From Pelagibius sp. CAU 1746 (GTDB taxonomy: Bacteria > Pseudomonadota > Alphaproteobacteria > Kiloniellales > Kiloniellaceae), in the NCBI RefSeq assembly GCF_039839785.1, contig NZ_JBDOQT010000001.1, forward strand, positions 2,790,001 to 2,854,000: a DNA stretch of 64,000 nucleotides, given 5' to 3'. Shown piece by piece: positions 55,656-64,000 of this stretch. The translations under genes and the position numbers were made by a program. Under the pieces are notes generated by a model. That model searched no databases. It saw nothing but the letters and a program-made list of their open reading frames with translations, and had not been told where the DNA came from. The first letter of the stretch is position 1. Each line of letters opens with the position of its first letter.

Positions 55656-56039
55656 ATGCATCACAGCCGTCTCGCCGCCGTCGTGATCGACTGCCGCACA
55701 GACGACCTCAAACGTGAAGCCGGTTTCTGGAGCGGCGCTCTGGGGCGCGCCGTCGTGGCGCCGAAGACGGCGGAGGGCGAAGGCAGATATCTCGACCTGG
55801 AGGAGGTCGCCGGCCAGCCGCAGGTTCTGCTGCAGCGGGTCGACCATGACAGCCGCGTCCACCTGGATATCGAAACCGACGACGTCGCCGCCGAGGTGAG
55901 GCGGCTGGAGACCTTGGGCGCCAAGCGGGTGGCGCAGGTGCGGACCTGGTGGGTGATGGAGGCTCCCGGCGGCCAGCGTTTCTGCGTGGTGGAGCCGCAG
56001 CGCTCGGACTTTCCCCAGGGCGCAAATACCTGGCCGTAA
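55656..56039 (+). CDS. VOC-superfamily protein (glyoxalase-like)
   Basis: The 127-residue single VOC domain shows AAVVIDCRTDDLKREAGFWSGALGR and WWVMEAPGGQRFCVVEPQR, the glyoxalase-6 pattern of one-per-gene VOC proteins. Its middle, VHLDIETDDVAAEVRRLETLGA, is typical. It follows the aldolase-II gene by 15 bp and is probably in one operon with it. No substrate is known. Confidence 0.8.
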   Translation: MHHSRLAAVVIDCRTDDLKREAGFWSGALGRAVVAPKTAEGEGRYLDLEEVAGQPQVLLQRVDHDSRVHLDIETDDVAAEVRRLETLGAKRVAQVRTWWVMEAPGGQRFCVVEPQRSDFPQGANTWP

Positions 56040-56165
56040 TCGCGTCCGCGTGAGCCAAATGCCCTGGGCAAGGGGCGCTTACCCTCCGTCAACCCATTCG
56101 GCGTAGACCTTGGGGGCGGAGGGCATTGCCGGACCCCGCCTGCCGGCCGCGGGAACGGAGGCTAA

Positions 56166-56961
56166 ATGAGGAAACGCCTGATGATCTGGGTCTGGGGAGC
56201 GATTGGCGGTTACGTCTTCATCGTGCTGGTGATGTTTCTCGCCCAGCGCAATCTTATCTACCCCGCCGCGGCCGTGAACCCGCGGGTCGCGGACCACGAC
56301 CTGCCGGGCCTGGAAACCGTCGTGACGGACAGCCACCCGGGGCTGACTCTGACCCACTGGTTCCATGCCCCCAGCGATCCGGAATTGCCGCTCATCGTCT
56401 ATTTCCACGGCAACGCCAGCGACCTGAACAACGCCGTGGCCAAGATGCGGCCCTTCATCGAGGCCGGTTTCGGGCTGCTCGCCACCGGCTACCGCGGCTA
56501 CAGCGGCAACCCGGGCAGCCCCAGCGAAGAGGGGCTCAGCGCCGACGCGCGCTCGGTCATCGACTGGGCGCACCACCAGGGCTACGAGGCCGACCGCCTG
56601 GTCTACTTTGGGGAATCGCTTGGCACCGCCGTGGCCGTGAAGATGGCCAGCGAGCGCCCGCCCTCGGCGCTGGTCTTGGAAGCGCCGCCCAGTTCCATCG
56701 CCGACGTGGCGGCGGCGCACTACTGGTACCTGCCGGTGCGCCCGCTGCTCCGCGATCCCTGGGACTCGCAGTCGCGCATCCACACTATCCGCTGCCCGCT
56801 GTTGATCCTGCACGGCGAGAACGATCCGGTGGTGCCGATCCGCTTCGGACGCAAGCTCTTCGACGCGGCGATCGAACCCAAGGAAGCGATCTGGCACCCC
56901 ACGGCGCGGCACACCGATATCCTGGACGACCCCGAGGTGGTGCGTCAGGTGATCGAGTTCA

Positions 56962-56975
<14 letters not shown>
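56166..56975 (+). CDS. Alpha/beta hydrolase with N-terminal membrane anchor
   Basis: The 269-residue protein has one N-terminal helix (about 6-27) and an alpha/beta hydrolase fold: LIVYFHGNASDLNN (oxyanion), the nucleophile elbow GESLGT, ILHGENDPVVP with the acid, and ARHTDIL with His. It resembles the ABHD13/YfhR-type group. Its last 14 bp overlap the end of the convergent molybdopterin-type gene. The substrate is unknown. Confidence 0.85.
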
Positions 56976-58598
<1,623 letters not shown>

Positions 58599-58602
<4 letters not shown>

Positions 58603-59342
58603 CCTACCATCTCCTTGGCGGGCGCCTCAGGCTGCTTGGCCTTCACCAGTGGCGGCACGCCGTGCAGCACCTGGGTGATCTGCGCCATGATGGAGATGGC
58701 GATCTCAGCCGGGCTCTTGGCCCCGACCGCCAGGCCGATGGGAGCGTGGATACGGGCGATCTCGTTGTCGCTCAGGCCTTGCCCGCGCAGCCGGTCGACG
58801 CGCTTGGCGTGGGTCTTGCGGCTGCCCAGGGCGCCGACGTAGAAGGCGGGCGAGCGCAGCGCCACGCCCAGTGCCGGATCGTCCAGCTTGGGGTCGTGGG
58901 TCAGAACCACGACGGCGCTGCGGTGGTCGGGCGCCAAGGCTGTCATGGCTTCGTCCGGCCAGTCGTCGATGAGCTGCACGTTCGGGAAGCGGGTCTCGTT
59001 GGCCCAGGCCTTGCGCGGGTCGATCACGATGACCTCGTAGCCGGCTACCTGGGCGATGGGCACCAGCGCCTGGGAGATGTGCACGGCGCCGACCACCAGC
59101 AGGCGCAGCGGCGGATTATAGACATGGACGAAGAGATTCGGGTGCTCGGCCAGCGGGCCGCTGCGGTCGGTGGTGATGGAGGCCGTCACCGCCGCCTGCT
59201 GAGCGGCGTCGAGCGACAGCTCGCCAAGACTGTCGCCGTCCGCCTGGAGCAACTGGCGGCCGTCCGTCAGGTCGGTGACCAGCGCGGTCGGCTGCTTGGC
59301 GGCGCGGGCTTGCTGCAGCCGGTCGAGGATCTCTCGTTTCAT
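58599..59342 (-). CDS. XdhC-like protein, Rossmann domain part
   Basis: The 247-residue protein has the XdhC C-terminal domain: LLVVGAVHISQALVPIAQVAGYEVIVIDPR, VVVLTHDPKLDDPAL, YVGALGSRKTHAKR and RIHAPIGLAVGAKSPAEIAISIMAQI. The N-terminal CxxC-type domain of full XdhC is in the separate gene just upstream. XdhC-type proteins bind and protect molybdenum cofactor before its insertion. It overlaps both neighbours by 4 bp. Confidence 0.88.
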
Positions 59343-59680
59343 TCGACGTTCTCGACGAAGACCTTGACGGTGCCGCCGCAGGCCAGGCCGACGTCCCAGG
59401 CCTGTTCGTCGGTGACGCCGAACTCCAGCAGCTTGGGCGGCGCGCCCGCCATGATGGCCTGGGCCTCGTGCACCACCGCACCCTCGATGCAGCCGCCGGA
59501 GACCGAACCTTGGAGCCGCAAGGTGTCGTCGACGATGAGCTGGCTGCCGACCGGCCGCGGGGAGGAGCCCCAGGTCGCCACCACCGTCGCCAGGGCCACC
59601 TTGTGGCCCTCGTCGCGCCAGCGCGCTGCTTCAGCCAGCAAGTCCTCGGCTTTTCCTGTCGTCATGTTCCCGTCCGCCAT
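59339..59680 (-). CDS. XdhC-like protein, small CoxF/XdhC N-domain part
   Basis: The 113-residue protein carries the XdhC/CoxI N-terminal domain: VALATVVATWGSSPRPVGSQLIV, GSVSGGCIEGAVVHEA and DVGLACGGTVKVFVE with conserved cysteines in GGC and ACGG. It overlaps coxE by 19 bp and the Rossmann part by 4 bp. ATG 59665 would shorten it by five residues. Together with the next gene it makes one complete XdhC in two chains. Confidence 0.88.
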   Translation of the reverse strand: MADGNMTTGKAEDLLAEAARWRDEGHKVALATVVATWGSSPRPVGSQLIVDDTLRLQGSVSGGCIEGAVVHEAQAIMAGAPPKLLEFGVTDEQAWDVGLACGGTVKVFVENVE

Positions 59681-60915
59681 GTCGTCATTCCTTCCTCACG
59701 CCGCATCGTCGGCCGGCTCAGGACCTCCGAGAGATCGCTCAGGCTTTGCAGGTTGTGCACCGTCCTGAAGTCGTCCACATGCGGGATCAAGGCTTTAGCC
59801 CCTAATGACTTTGGTTGGTAGGCATCATATCTCAAGAGCGGGTTCAGCCAAATCAGCCGCCGGCAGGACTTGTGCAGGCGTTCGACCTCGCCTTCCAGGC
59901 CCGCGGCATTGTCGCGGTCCAGGCCGTCGGAGATCAGCAGCACCACGGCGCCCTGGCCCAATACCCGCCGCGCCCAGGTGACGTTGAAATCGTGCAGGCA
60001 GGCGCCGATGCGGGTGCCGCCGGCCCAGTCGACCACGCTCCCGGCGACCTTCTCGATGGCCACGTCGACATCCTTCTGGCGCAGGTGGCGGGTGATGTTG
60101 GTCAGGCGGGTGCCGAACACGAAAGTGTGAACACGGTCTCGGTCGTTGGTGACCGCATGCATGAAATGCAGCAGCATGCGCGAATAGCGGCTCATGGAGC
60201 CGGAGATGTCGCAGAGCACCACCAGGGGCGGATGGCGGCGCCGCGGCTTCTTGAAGCGCAGGGGGATGATGTCGCCACCCTGGCGCAGCGCCGCGCGCAT
60301 GGTGGCGCGCAGGTCGGCGCGCCGGCCGCCGCCGGGACGGAAGCGCCGGGTCGGCACTTCCATGATCGGCAGGCGCATGTTCTGGATGGCCTGCCTGGCT
60401 TCGGCCAACTCGGCCGCGGACATCTTCTCGAAATCGGTGGTTTGCAGCACCTCCTTGCTGGAGAAGGTGAGGGCCGCATCGATCTCCTGCTTTTCCTCTT
60501 CCCAGTCGGGCTCCTGACCTTCTCCCTCCTTGGGGCGCATGGCGTCGGACAGGCGGCGGCTCAGTTCCTCGGCGGCGTCGGGCTTCTGGCCCGCCAGGGG
60601 GGTGATGTCGGGCAGCAGCAGCGCCATCATCCGCTGCAGGATCTCGGGGTTGCGCCAGAAGACGTGGAAAGCCTGATCGAAGAGTTCCTGCTGATCGCGC
60701 CGGTTCACGAAGACCGCGTGCAGGGTCCAGTAGAAATCGTCGCGCCGGCCCAGGCCCACGGCTTCGATTGCCGTCAAGGCGTCCAGCACCTTGCCGGGCC
60801 CGACGGGCAGCCCGGCGGCGCGCAGGGTGCGGGCGAAATAGAGGATGTTCTCCGCCATGCGTCCATTGTCGGGCGGGGGTGCGCCGGGGCCGGAAGGGTC
60901 TTGCGGTTCGATCAT
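59662..60915 (-). CDS. coxE: VWA-domain protein CoxE
   Basis: The 417-residue protein has the CoxE pattern: a helical N-domain (NILYFARTLRAAGLPVGPGKVLDAL), an Arg-rich stretch (RRFRPGGGRRADLRATMRAALRQGGD) and a VWA domain with MIDAS LVVLCDISGSMS (D236-x-S238-x-S240) and SDGLDRDNAAGLEGEVERL. In CO dehydrogenase maturation CoxE works with the MoxR-type ATPase CoxD. It starts 65 bp after coxD on the minus strand. ATG 60915 is chosen because upstream sequence lacks coding character. Confidence 0.88.
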   Translation of the reverse strand: MIEPQDPSGPGAPPPDNGRMAENILYFARTLRAAGLPVGPGKVLDALTAIEAVGLGRRDDFYWTLHAVFVNRRDQQELFDQAFHVFWRNPEILQRMMALLLPDITPLAGQKPDAAEELSRRLSDAMRPKEGEGQEPDWEEEKQEIDAALTFSSKEVLQTTDFEKMSAAELAEARQAIQNMRLPIMEVPTRRFRPGGGRRADLRATMRAALRQGGDIIPLRFKKPRRRHPPLVVLCDISGSMSRYSRMLLHFMHAVTNDRDRVHTFVFGTRLTNITRHLRQKDVDVAIEKVAGSVVDWAGGTRIGACLHDFNVTWARRVLGQGAVVLLISDGLDRDNAAGLEGEVERLHKSCRRLIWLNPLLRYDAYQPKSLGAKALIPHVDDFRTVHNLQSLSDLSEVLSRPTMRREEGMTTWRTGT

Positions 60916-60980
60916 GGGAGAAATCTTAGCGCAGCCAGGCCCGGTCAACCAGTCGCGTCGCCCAGCCGGGCCGCGAAGGA

Positions 60981-61910
60981 TCAGGCGAAGGCGGCGTGGG
61001 ACAACTCGGCCTTTACCTCGTCGAGGATGCGTGCGGCCTCGCTGCCCTGGATCTTGGCGATGTCGTCCTGGTATTTCAGCAGCACGCCCAGGGTGTCGTC
61101 CACGGCCTGGGGGTCGAGCGCCACCTTGTCGAGCTGGGTGAGGGCCTCGGCCCAGTCGAGGGTTTCGGCGATGCCCGGCGCCTTGAAGAGGTCCTCGTTG
61201 CGCAGCGACTGCACGAAGGCGACGACCTGGCGTGACAGCTCGGCGGGCACCTGCGGCGCCTTCACCTTCAGGATTTCCAGCTCGCGCGCGGCGCTGGGGA
61301 AGTCGACCCAGTGGTAGAAGCAACGCCGCTTCAGGGCGTCGTGGATTTCACGCGTGCGGTTGGAGGTGATGATGACGATCGGCGGCTCGGCGGCGGCGAT
61401 GGTGCCGAGTTCGGGGATGGTGATCTGGAAGTCGGAGAGCACTTCCAGCAGGAAGGCCTCGAAGGGCTCGTCGGTTCGGTCCAACTCGTCGATCAGCAGC
61501 ACCGGCGCGCCGTGTTCGTCGGGGCGCAGCGCCTGCAGCAGCGGCCGCTCGATGAGAAAGCGCTCGTCGAAGATGTCGCCGCTCAGCTGCTCGCGATCCT
61601 GTTCGCCGGCGGCCTCGGCGACGCGGATCTCCACCATCTGGCGCGGGTAGTTCCACTCGTAGACCGCCGCAGCGACGTCCAGGCCCTCGTAGCATTGCAG
61701 GCGCACCAGGCGGCGGCCCAGGGTCTCTGCCAGCACCTTGGCAATCTCGGTCTTGCCGACCCCGGCCTCGCCTTCGAGGAACAGCGGCCGGCCGCGTTTC
61801 AGCGCCAGGAAGAGGACCGTCGCCAAGTTGCGCTCGCCGATGTAGTTGCCGCGCGCCAGCAGGTTCAGGGTGTCGTCGACGGAATTGGGCAAGGGGGGCC
61901 TGTCGGCCAT
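60981..61910 (-). CDS. coxD: MoxR-type AAA+ ATPase CoxD
   Basis: The 309-residue ATPase has Walker A FLEGEAGVGKTEIAK, ALRPDEHGAPVLLIDELDRTDEPFEAFLLEVLSDFQ with Walker B, and RCFYHWVDFP. This is the CoxD branch of MoxR. CoxD helps assemble the Cu-Mo site of CO dehydrogenase; relatives serve other molybdenum hydroxylases. ATG 61910 starts MADRPPLPNSVDDTLNLLARGNYIGER. No coxLMS structural gene is in the window. Confidence 0.9.
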   Translation of the reverse strand: MADRPPLPNSVDDTLNLLARGNYIGERNLATVLFLALKRGRPLFLEGEAGVGKTEIAKVLAETLGRRLVRLQCYEGLDVAAAVYEWNYPRQMVEIRVAEAAGEQDREQLSGDIFDERFLIERPLLQALRPDEHGAPVLLIDELDRTDEPFEAFLLEVLSDFQITIPELGTIAAAEPPIVIITSNRTREIHDALKRRCFYHWVDFPSAARELEILKVKAPQVPAELSRQVVAFVQSLRNEDLFKAPGIAETLDWAEALTQLDKVALDPQAVDDTLGVLLKYQDDIAKIQGSEAARILDEVKAELSHAAFA

Positions 61911-61957
61911 AGGAACTGTACTCGCTAACTTGAGGTGGGACCGCGGTGGGACAGCCC

Positions 61958-62296
61958 CTATTTTTGCAGCCAATCCCCGTCGGCTGTCAAAAACCACGTG
62001 CCGTCCGGCACCTGCTTGACGATCTTCGCGGCGTAGACCTTGCCGACCTCGCCGAGGGAGACGCCCAGTTTGGCGGCTTCCTTCTCGTAGATCTCGCGGC
62101 GCTTGGCGTTGATCTCGACGACCATGTCCTTGAGATTGGAATCGCGCGCCACGGCGAAGCCGTCGTAGCGTTCGCCGATCTTGCCGGCGGCCCTGAGGTC
62201 ATCCAGGGACTGCGCCGCGGCGGGGCCGGCCAGCAGCGGAAGCGCCAGCGTGGCCGCCATGAGGAGGGAGAGGAGAGAGAACCAACGACGTGTCAT
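61958..62296 (-). CDS. ydbL: YdbL family protein (DUF1318)
   Basis: The 112-residue periplasmic protein has a signal peptide (cleavage near residue 29, GPAAAQS) and the DUF1318 core: LDDLRAAGKIGERYDGFAV, INAKRREIYEKEAAKLGVSLGEVGKVYAAKI, GTWFLTADGDWLQ. In E. coli ydbL is third after ydbH and ynbE, the order seen here. AAAGGAT precedes the ATG. It lies downstream of ynbE by 51 bp. Confidence 0.9.
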   Translation of the reverse strand: MTRRWFSLLSLLMAATLALPLLAGPAAAQSLDDLRAAGKIGERYDGFAVARDSNLKDMVVEINAKRREIYEKEAAKLGVSLGEVGKVYAAKIVKQVPDGTWFLTADGDWLQK

Positions 62297-62347
62297 GTTC
62301 GATCCTTTGGGGACTGTCCGTGGGCGTGTCGGGAAAGAAGCGCCCGA

Positions 62348-62551
62348 CTAGAAGATATCCGGGTTCTGCTGGATATCCTTCTCAGCCTGTTCTTCAATCT
62401 TTACGCGGACTTCCGCATCCAATTTCACATTCAGGTTTATCGTGATTGGCTCTTTTGGCGCCTCGACCTGGACCTTCGGGGTGCAGGCGGCGAGGGCGAA
62501 GCAGAGGAGAATTCCCCCCAGAGCGGTGTCACGACCGCCAAAGCTGCTCAA
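62348..62551 (-). CDS. ynbE: YnbE family lipoprotein
   Basis: The 67-residue lipoprotein has lipobox LAAC (Cys23) and then VEAPKEPITINLNVKLDAEVRVKIEEQAEKDIQ, the YnbE pattern. In E. coli YnbE forms a beta-stranded bridge with YdbH to carry phospholipid to the outer membrane. The TTG start is weak but the gene is full length. It lies between ydbH and ydbL. Confidence 0.88.
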   Translation of the reverse strand: MSSFGGRDTALGGILLCFALAACTPKVQVEAPKEPITINLNVKLDAEVRVKIEEQAEKDIQQNPDIF

Positions 62552-62696
62552 ATCGTCTCTCCCCTTGCTGTCGGAACCCTCTCTGAAAAGGGCCGAAACT
62601 GAAAGTTAGCATAGCAGCCAAGCCTTGCCGCTGCCATGTGACCTAACGGGTGATTCGCAAGAAGACTGCCGTTTATCCCCGCCCCGTACAAGACGC

Positions 62697-64000
62697 TCAA
62701 TCGCGCAGTTTCCAGGCCCGCCGTAAAGCATCGTCCGACAGGCTGTAGCCCTGCTGCAGCGCCTCCAGGACGCTGCTCAGGTTGCTTTCCAGGTTGATGT
62801 TGAACTGGAAGGGCTGGCCGTCCAGCACCGCCGGATTCTGCCCCAGGGTCGAGAGGCGCACCGTGGCGTCGTTGGCGGCGGTCTTGGAGAGGGTCACTGA
62901 GAGGTTCTCGTAGTGAAAGTCCTCCAGCGCCTGGATCGCCAAGGCGACGGTCTCGCCACCGCCGGAGAGCGCCGAGCGCAACGTCTCGAAGCGGATCGAC
63001 AGGCGGCCCGGTTCCTGGGCCTCGAAGCGGCCGTCCTCGACGATGATGTCCTCACCGGTGAAGACGATGGGGACGCTGCCCTTCAGGGTGCCGCTGCCAG
63101 ATAAACCGTCGACCTCGATGAGGCGGAAGAAAGTCGCCAGATCCAAGGCGTCCGTGCCCAGCACGATGCGGTTCCGCGCGGCCGCCGGATCGAGCACCGC
63201 GGGCGCGATGCTCCAGCGCGCGCCTCCCAGGTCGAAGCCGCCTTCGGCGATGCGCAGGCGTGGCGGGGATTCGACGGAGAAGGTGACCTCGATTGCTTCG
63301 ACCGGCACTCCGGCTTCCAGCCGGCTGAGGGTCAGGCGCTGGCCCGGCGCGGCGGTCGGAGGCAGCAGGCTGTCAAGCGTCAGGGAGAGGTCGAGACCGT
63401 CCACCTCCGCCGGTCCGCTGAAGGAGAGTCCGCTCACGGTGATCCGGGCCTGCTCGGCAGCCGCATCCCGCGGCCAGACCAGGCTCGCTTTGGCGGAAAG
63501 ACTGCCGTCGACTTCCTCAAGCGCGGCCAGCAACGGCGAGACCCGTGCGGGCTGCAGGCCCTCCGGTGTGAAGACGATCAGCTTGCTGGCGGCTTCCATT
63601 CGGGCTTTGCCATCGTCGCTGTAGCGCCCGCTGACGTCCGCCAGTGGCGTCGCATCTTCGGCCAGCGCCAGTTCCGCGGTCAGATCGTAGCCCTTGCCCT
63701 TGCGCGCGAAACGACCGTCGATCCGCAGCGGCGCGGTAAGGGCCTCGTGCTCCGCCATACTGAGAGACCCGCTGCCGAAACTGCCCTGAACCGGTCGCAG
63801 CCCCCGGTCCAAGGACGTTTCGACGGCGAGATTTTCGGCACGGACGCCACGGTCCGGCAACGTCAGGCTGGTGAGTGAGGCTTTTGCCCAGGCCTCGAAG
63901 GCCGCGCCGCCGTTTTCCCGCCCGCCGTGGTCCCGTCCGCCGGCCTGCAGGGAGAAGGGACCGGCGACCAGCGGGATGGGCTCTGCCGCCGTCAGAAGGC
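62697..64000 (-). CDS. ydbH: YdbH family protein (AsmA-like), C-terminal part
   Basis: At least 434 residues are encoded; the frame stays open to the right edge, so the start is outside. The visible part has repeated beta-rich stretches (LTLSRLEAGVPVEAIEVTFSVESPPRLRIAEGGFDLGGARW, LSGSGTLKGSVPIVFTGEDIIVEDGRFEAQEPGRLSI) and ends with the YdbH terminal block NLESNLSSVLEALQQGYSLSDDALRRAWKLRD. YdbH is an AsmA-like protein for phospholipid transport across the periplasm. ynbE and ydbL follow in the E. coli order. Confidence 0.85.
   Translation of the reverse strand, partial: LLTAAEPIPLVAGPFSLQAGGRDHGGRENGGAAFEAWAKASLTSLTLPDRGVRAENLAVETSLDRGLRPVQGSFGSGSLSMAEHEALTAPLRIDGRFARKGKGYDLTAELALAEDATPLADVSGRYSDDGKARMEAASKLIVFTPEGLQPARVSPLLAALEEVDGSLSAKASLVWPRDAAAEQARITVSGLSFSGPAEVDGLDLSLTLDSLLPPTAAPGQRLTLSRLEAGVPVEAIEVTFSVESPPRLRIAEGGFDLGGARWSIAPAVLDPAAARNRIVLGTDALDLATFFRLIEVDGLSGSGTLKGSVPIVFTGEDIIVEDGRFEAQEPGRLSIRFETLRSALSGGGETVALAIQALEDFHYENLSVTLSKTAANDATVRLSTLGQNPAVLDGQPFQFNINLESNLSSVLEALQQGYSLSDDALRRAWKLRD

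Overview
The window is one continuous stretch of a GC-rich chromosome, almost certainly from an alphaproteobacterium related to the Rhodospirillales (sensu lato). This is read from gene order and families, not from a database match. The markers are thiL followed by a H+-pumping pyrophosphatase, the run rpmF-plsX-fabH-ihfA-merR, the run hom-glpX-recJ, rplM-rpsI, a class I PHA synthase, a CBP3-type cytochrome bc1 assembly chaperone and a histidine kinase of PleC/DivJ type. There are no insertion sequences, prophage genes, CRISPR arrays or rRNA genes; there are two tRNA genes.

Layout. 0-9.5 kb is a housekeeping block: the end of thiL, a FliL-like membrane protein, an MFS transporter, hppA, bamE, the bc1 chaperone, a YceD protein, then rpmF-plsX-fabH-ihfA-merR and tRNA-Pro. 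9.8-20.8 kb mixes envelope and metabolic genes: an ElyC/YdcF-like protein, a SPOR lipoprotein, a HerA-type ATPase, cutA, an MFS/VOC pair, a minus-strand run (ECHDC3-like protein, MscS channel, CoA-binding protein, metY) and a thioesterase. 21-22.1 kb is rplM-rpsI with a clear promoter, a 15-bp tandem repeat and a terminator. 22.8-28 kb holds a gamma-carbonic anhydrase and a tripartite tricarboxylate transporter operon (tctC-tctA-tctB) ending in a phenylacetate-CoA-ligase-type gene, followed by a palindromic intergenic element. 28-31 kb is phaC with a methyltransferase 5 bp downstream. 31-38.5 kb has an OmpA-like lipoprotein, an AlaC-type aminotransferase, hom, glpX, recJ, a DUF1194 protein and tRNA-Glu.

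38.5-44.5 kb is the most accessory-looking part: small unknown proteins, about 0.7 kb with almost no coding sequence, a TPR lipoprotein and a large secreted protein with a beta/gamma-crystallin-like domain. 44.7-47.8 kb has cobU facing a cobD/D-cysteine desulfhydrase/ppa operon. 48-52.6 kb has a PAS histidine kinase, a lone PAS protein, a bactofilin and a fatty-acid desaturase. 52.6-54.7 kb is the glutathione-dependent formaldehyde pathway (frmA, fghA). 54.9-57 kb has an aldolase-II family protein, a VOC protein and an alpha/beta hydrolase.

57-62 kb is a minus-strand maturation cluster of the CO-dehydrogenase/xanthine-dehydrogenase type (coxD, coxE, split xdhC, and a MoeA-like/nucleotidyltransferase fusion), with no molybdenum hydroxylase structural gene in view. 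The window ends in ydbH-ynbE-ydbL.

I found no convincing complete new defence or mobile system. The best leads are the crystallin-like secreted protein, the PHA-synthase-linked methyltransferase, the maturation cluster lacking its enzyme, the palindromic element at 28.0 kb and the group of small unknown genes at 39-41 kb. Most starts were chosen by Shine-Dalgarno spacing and N-terminal sequence and are inferences.
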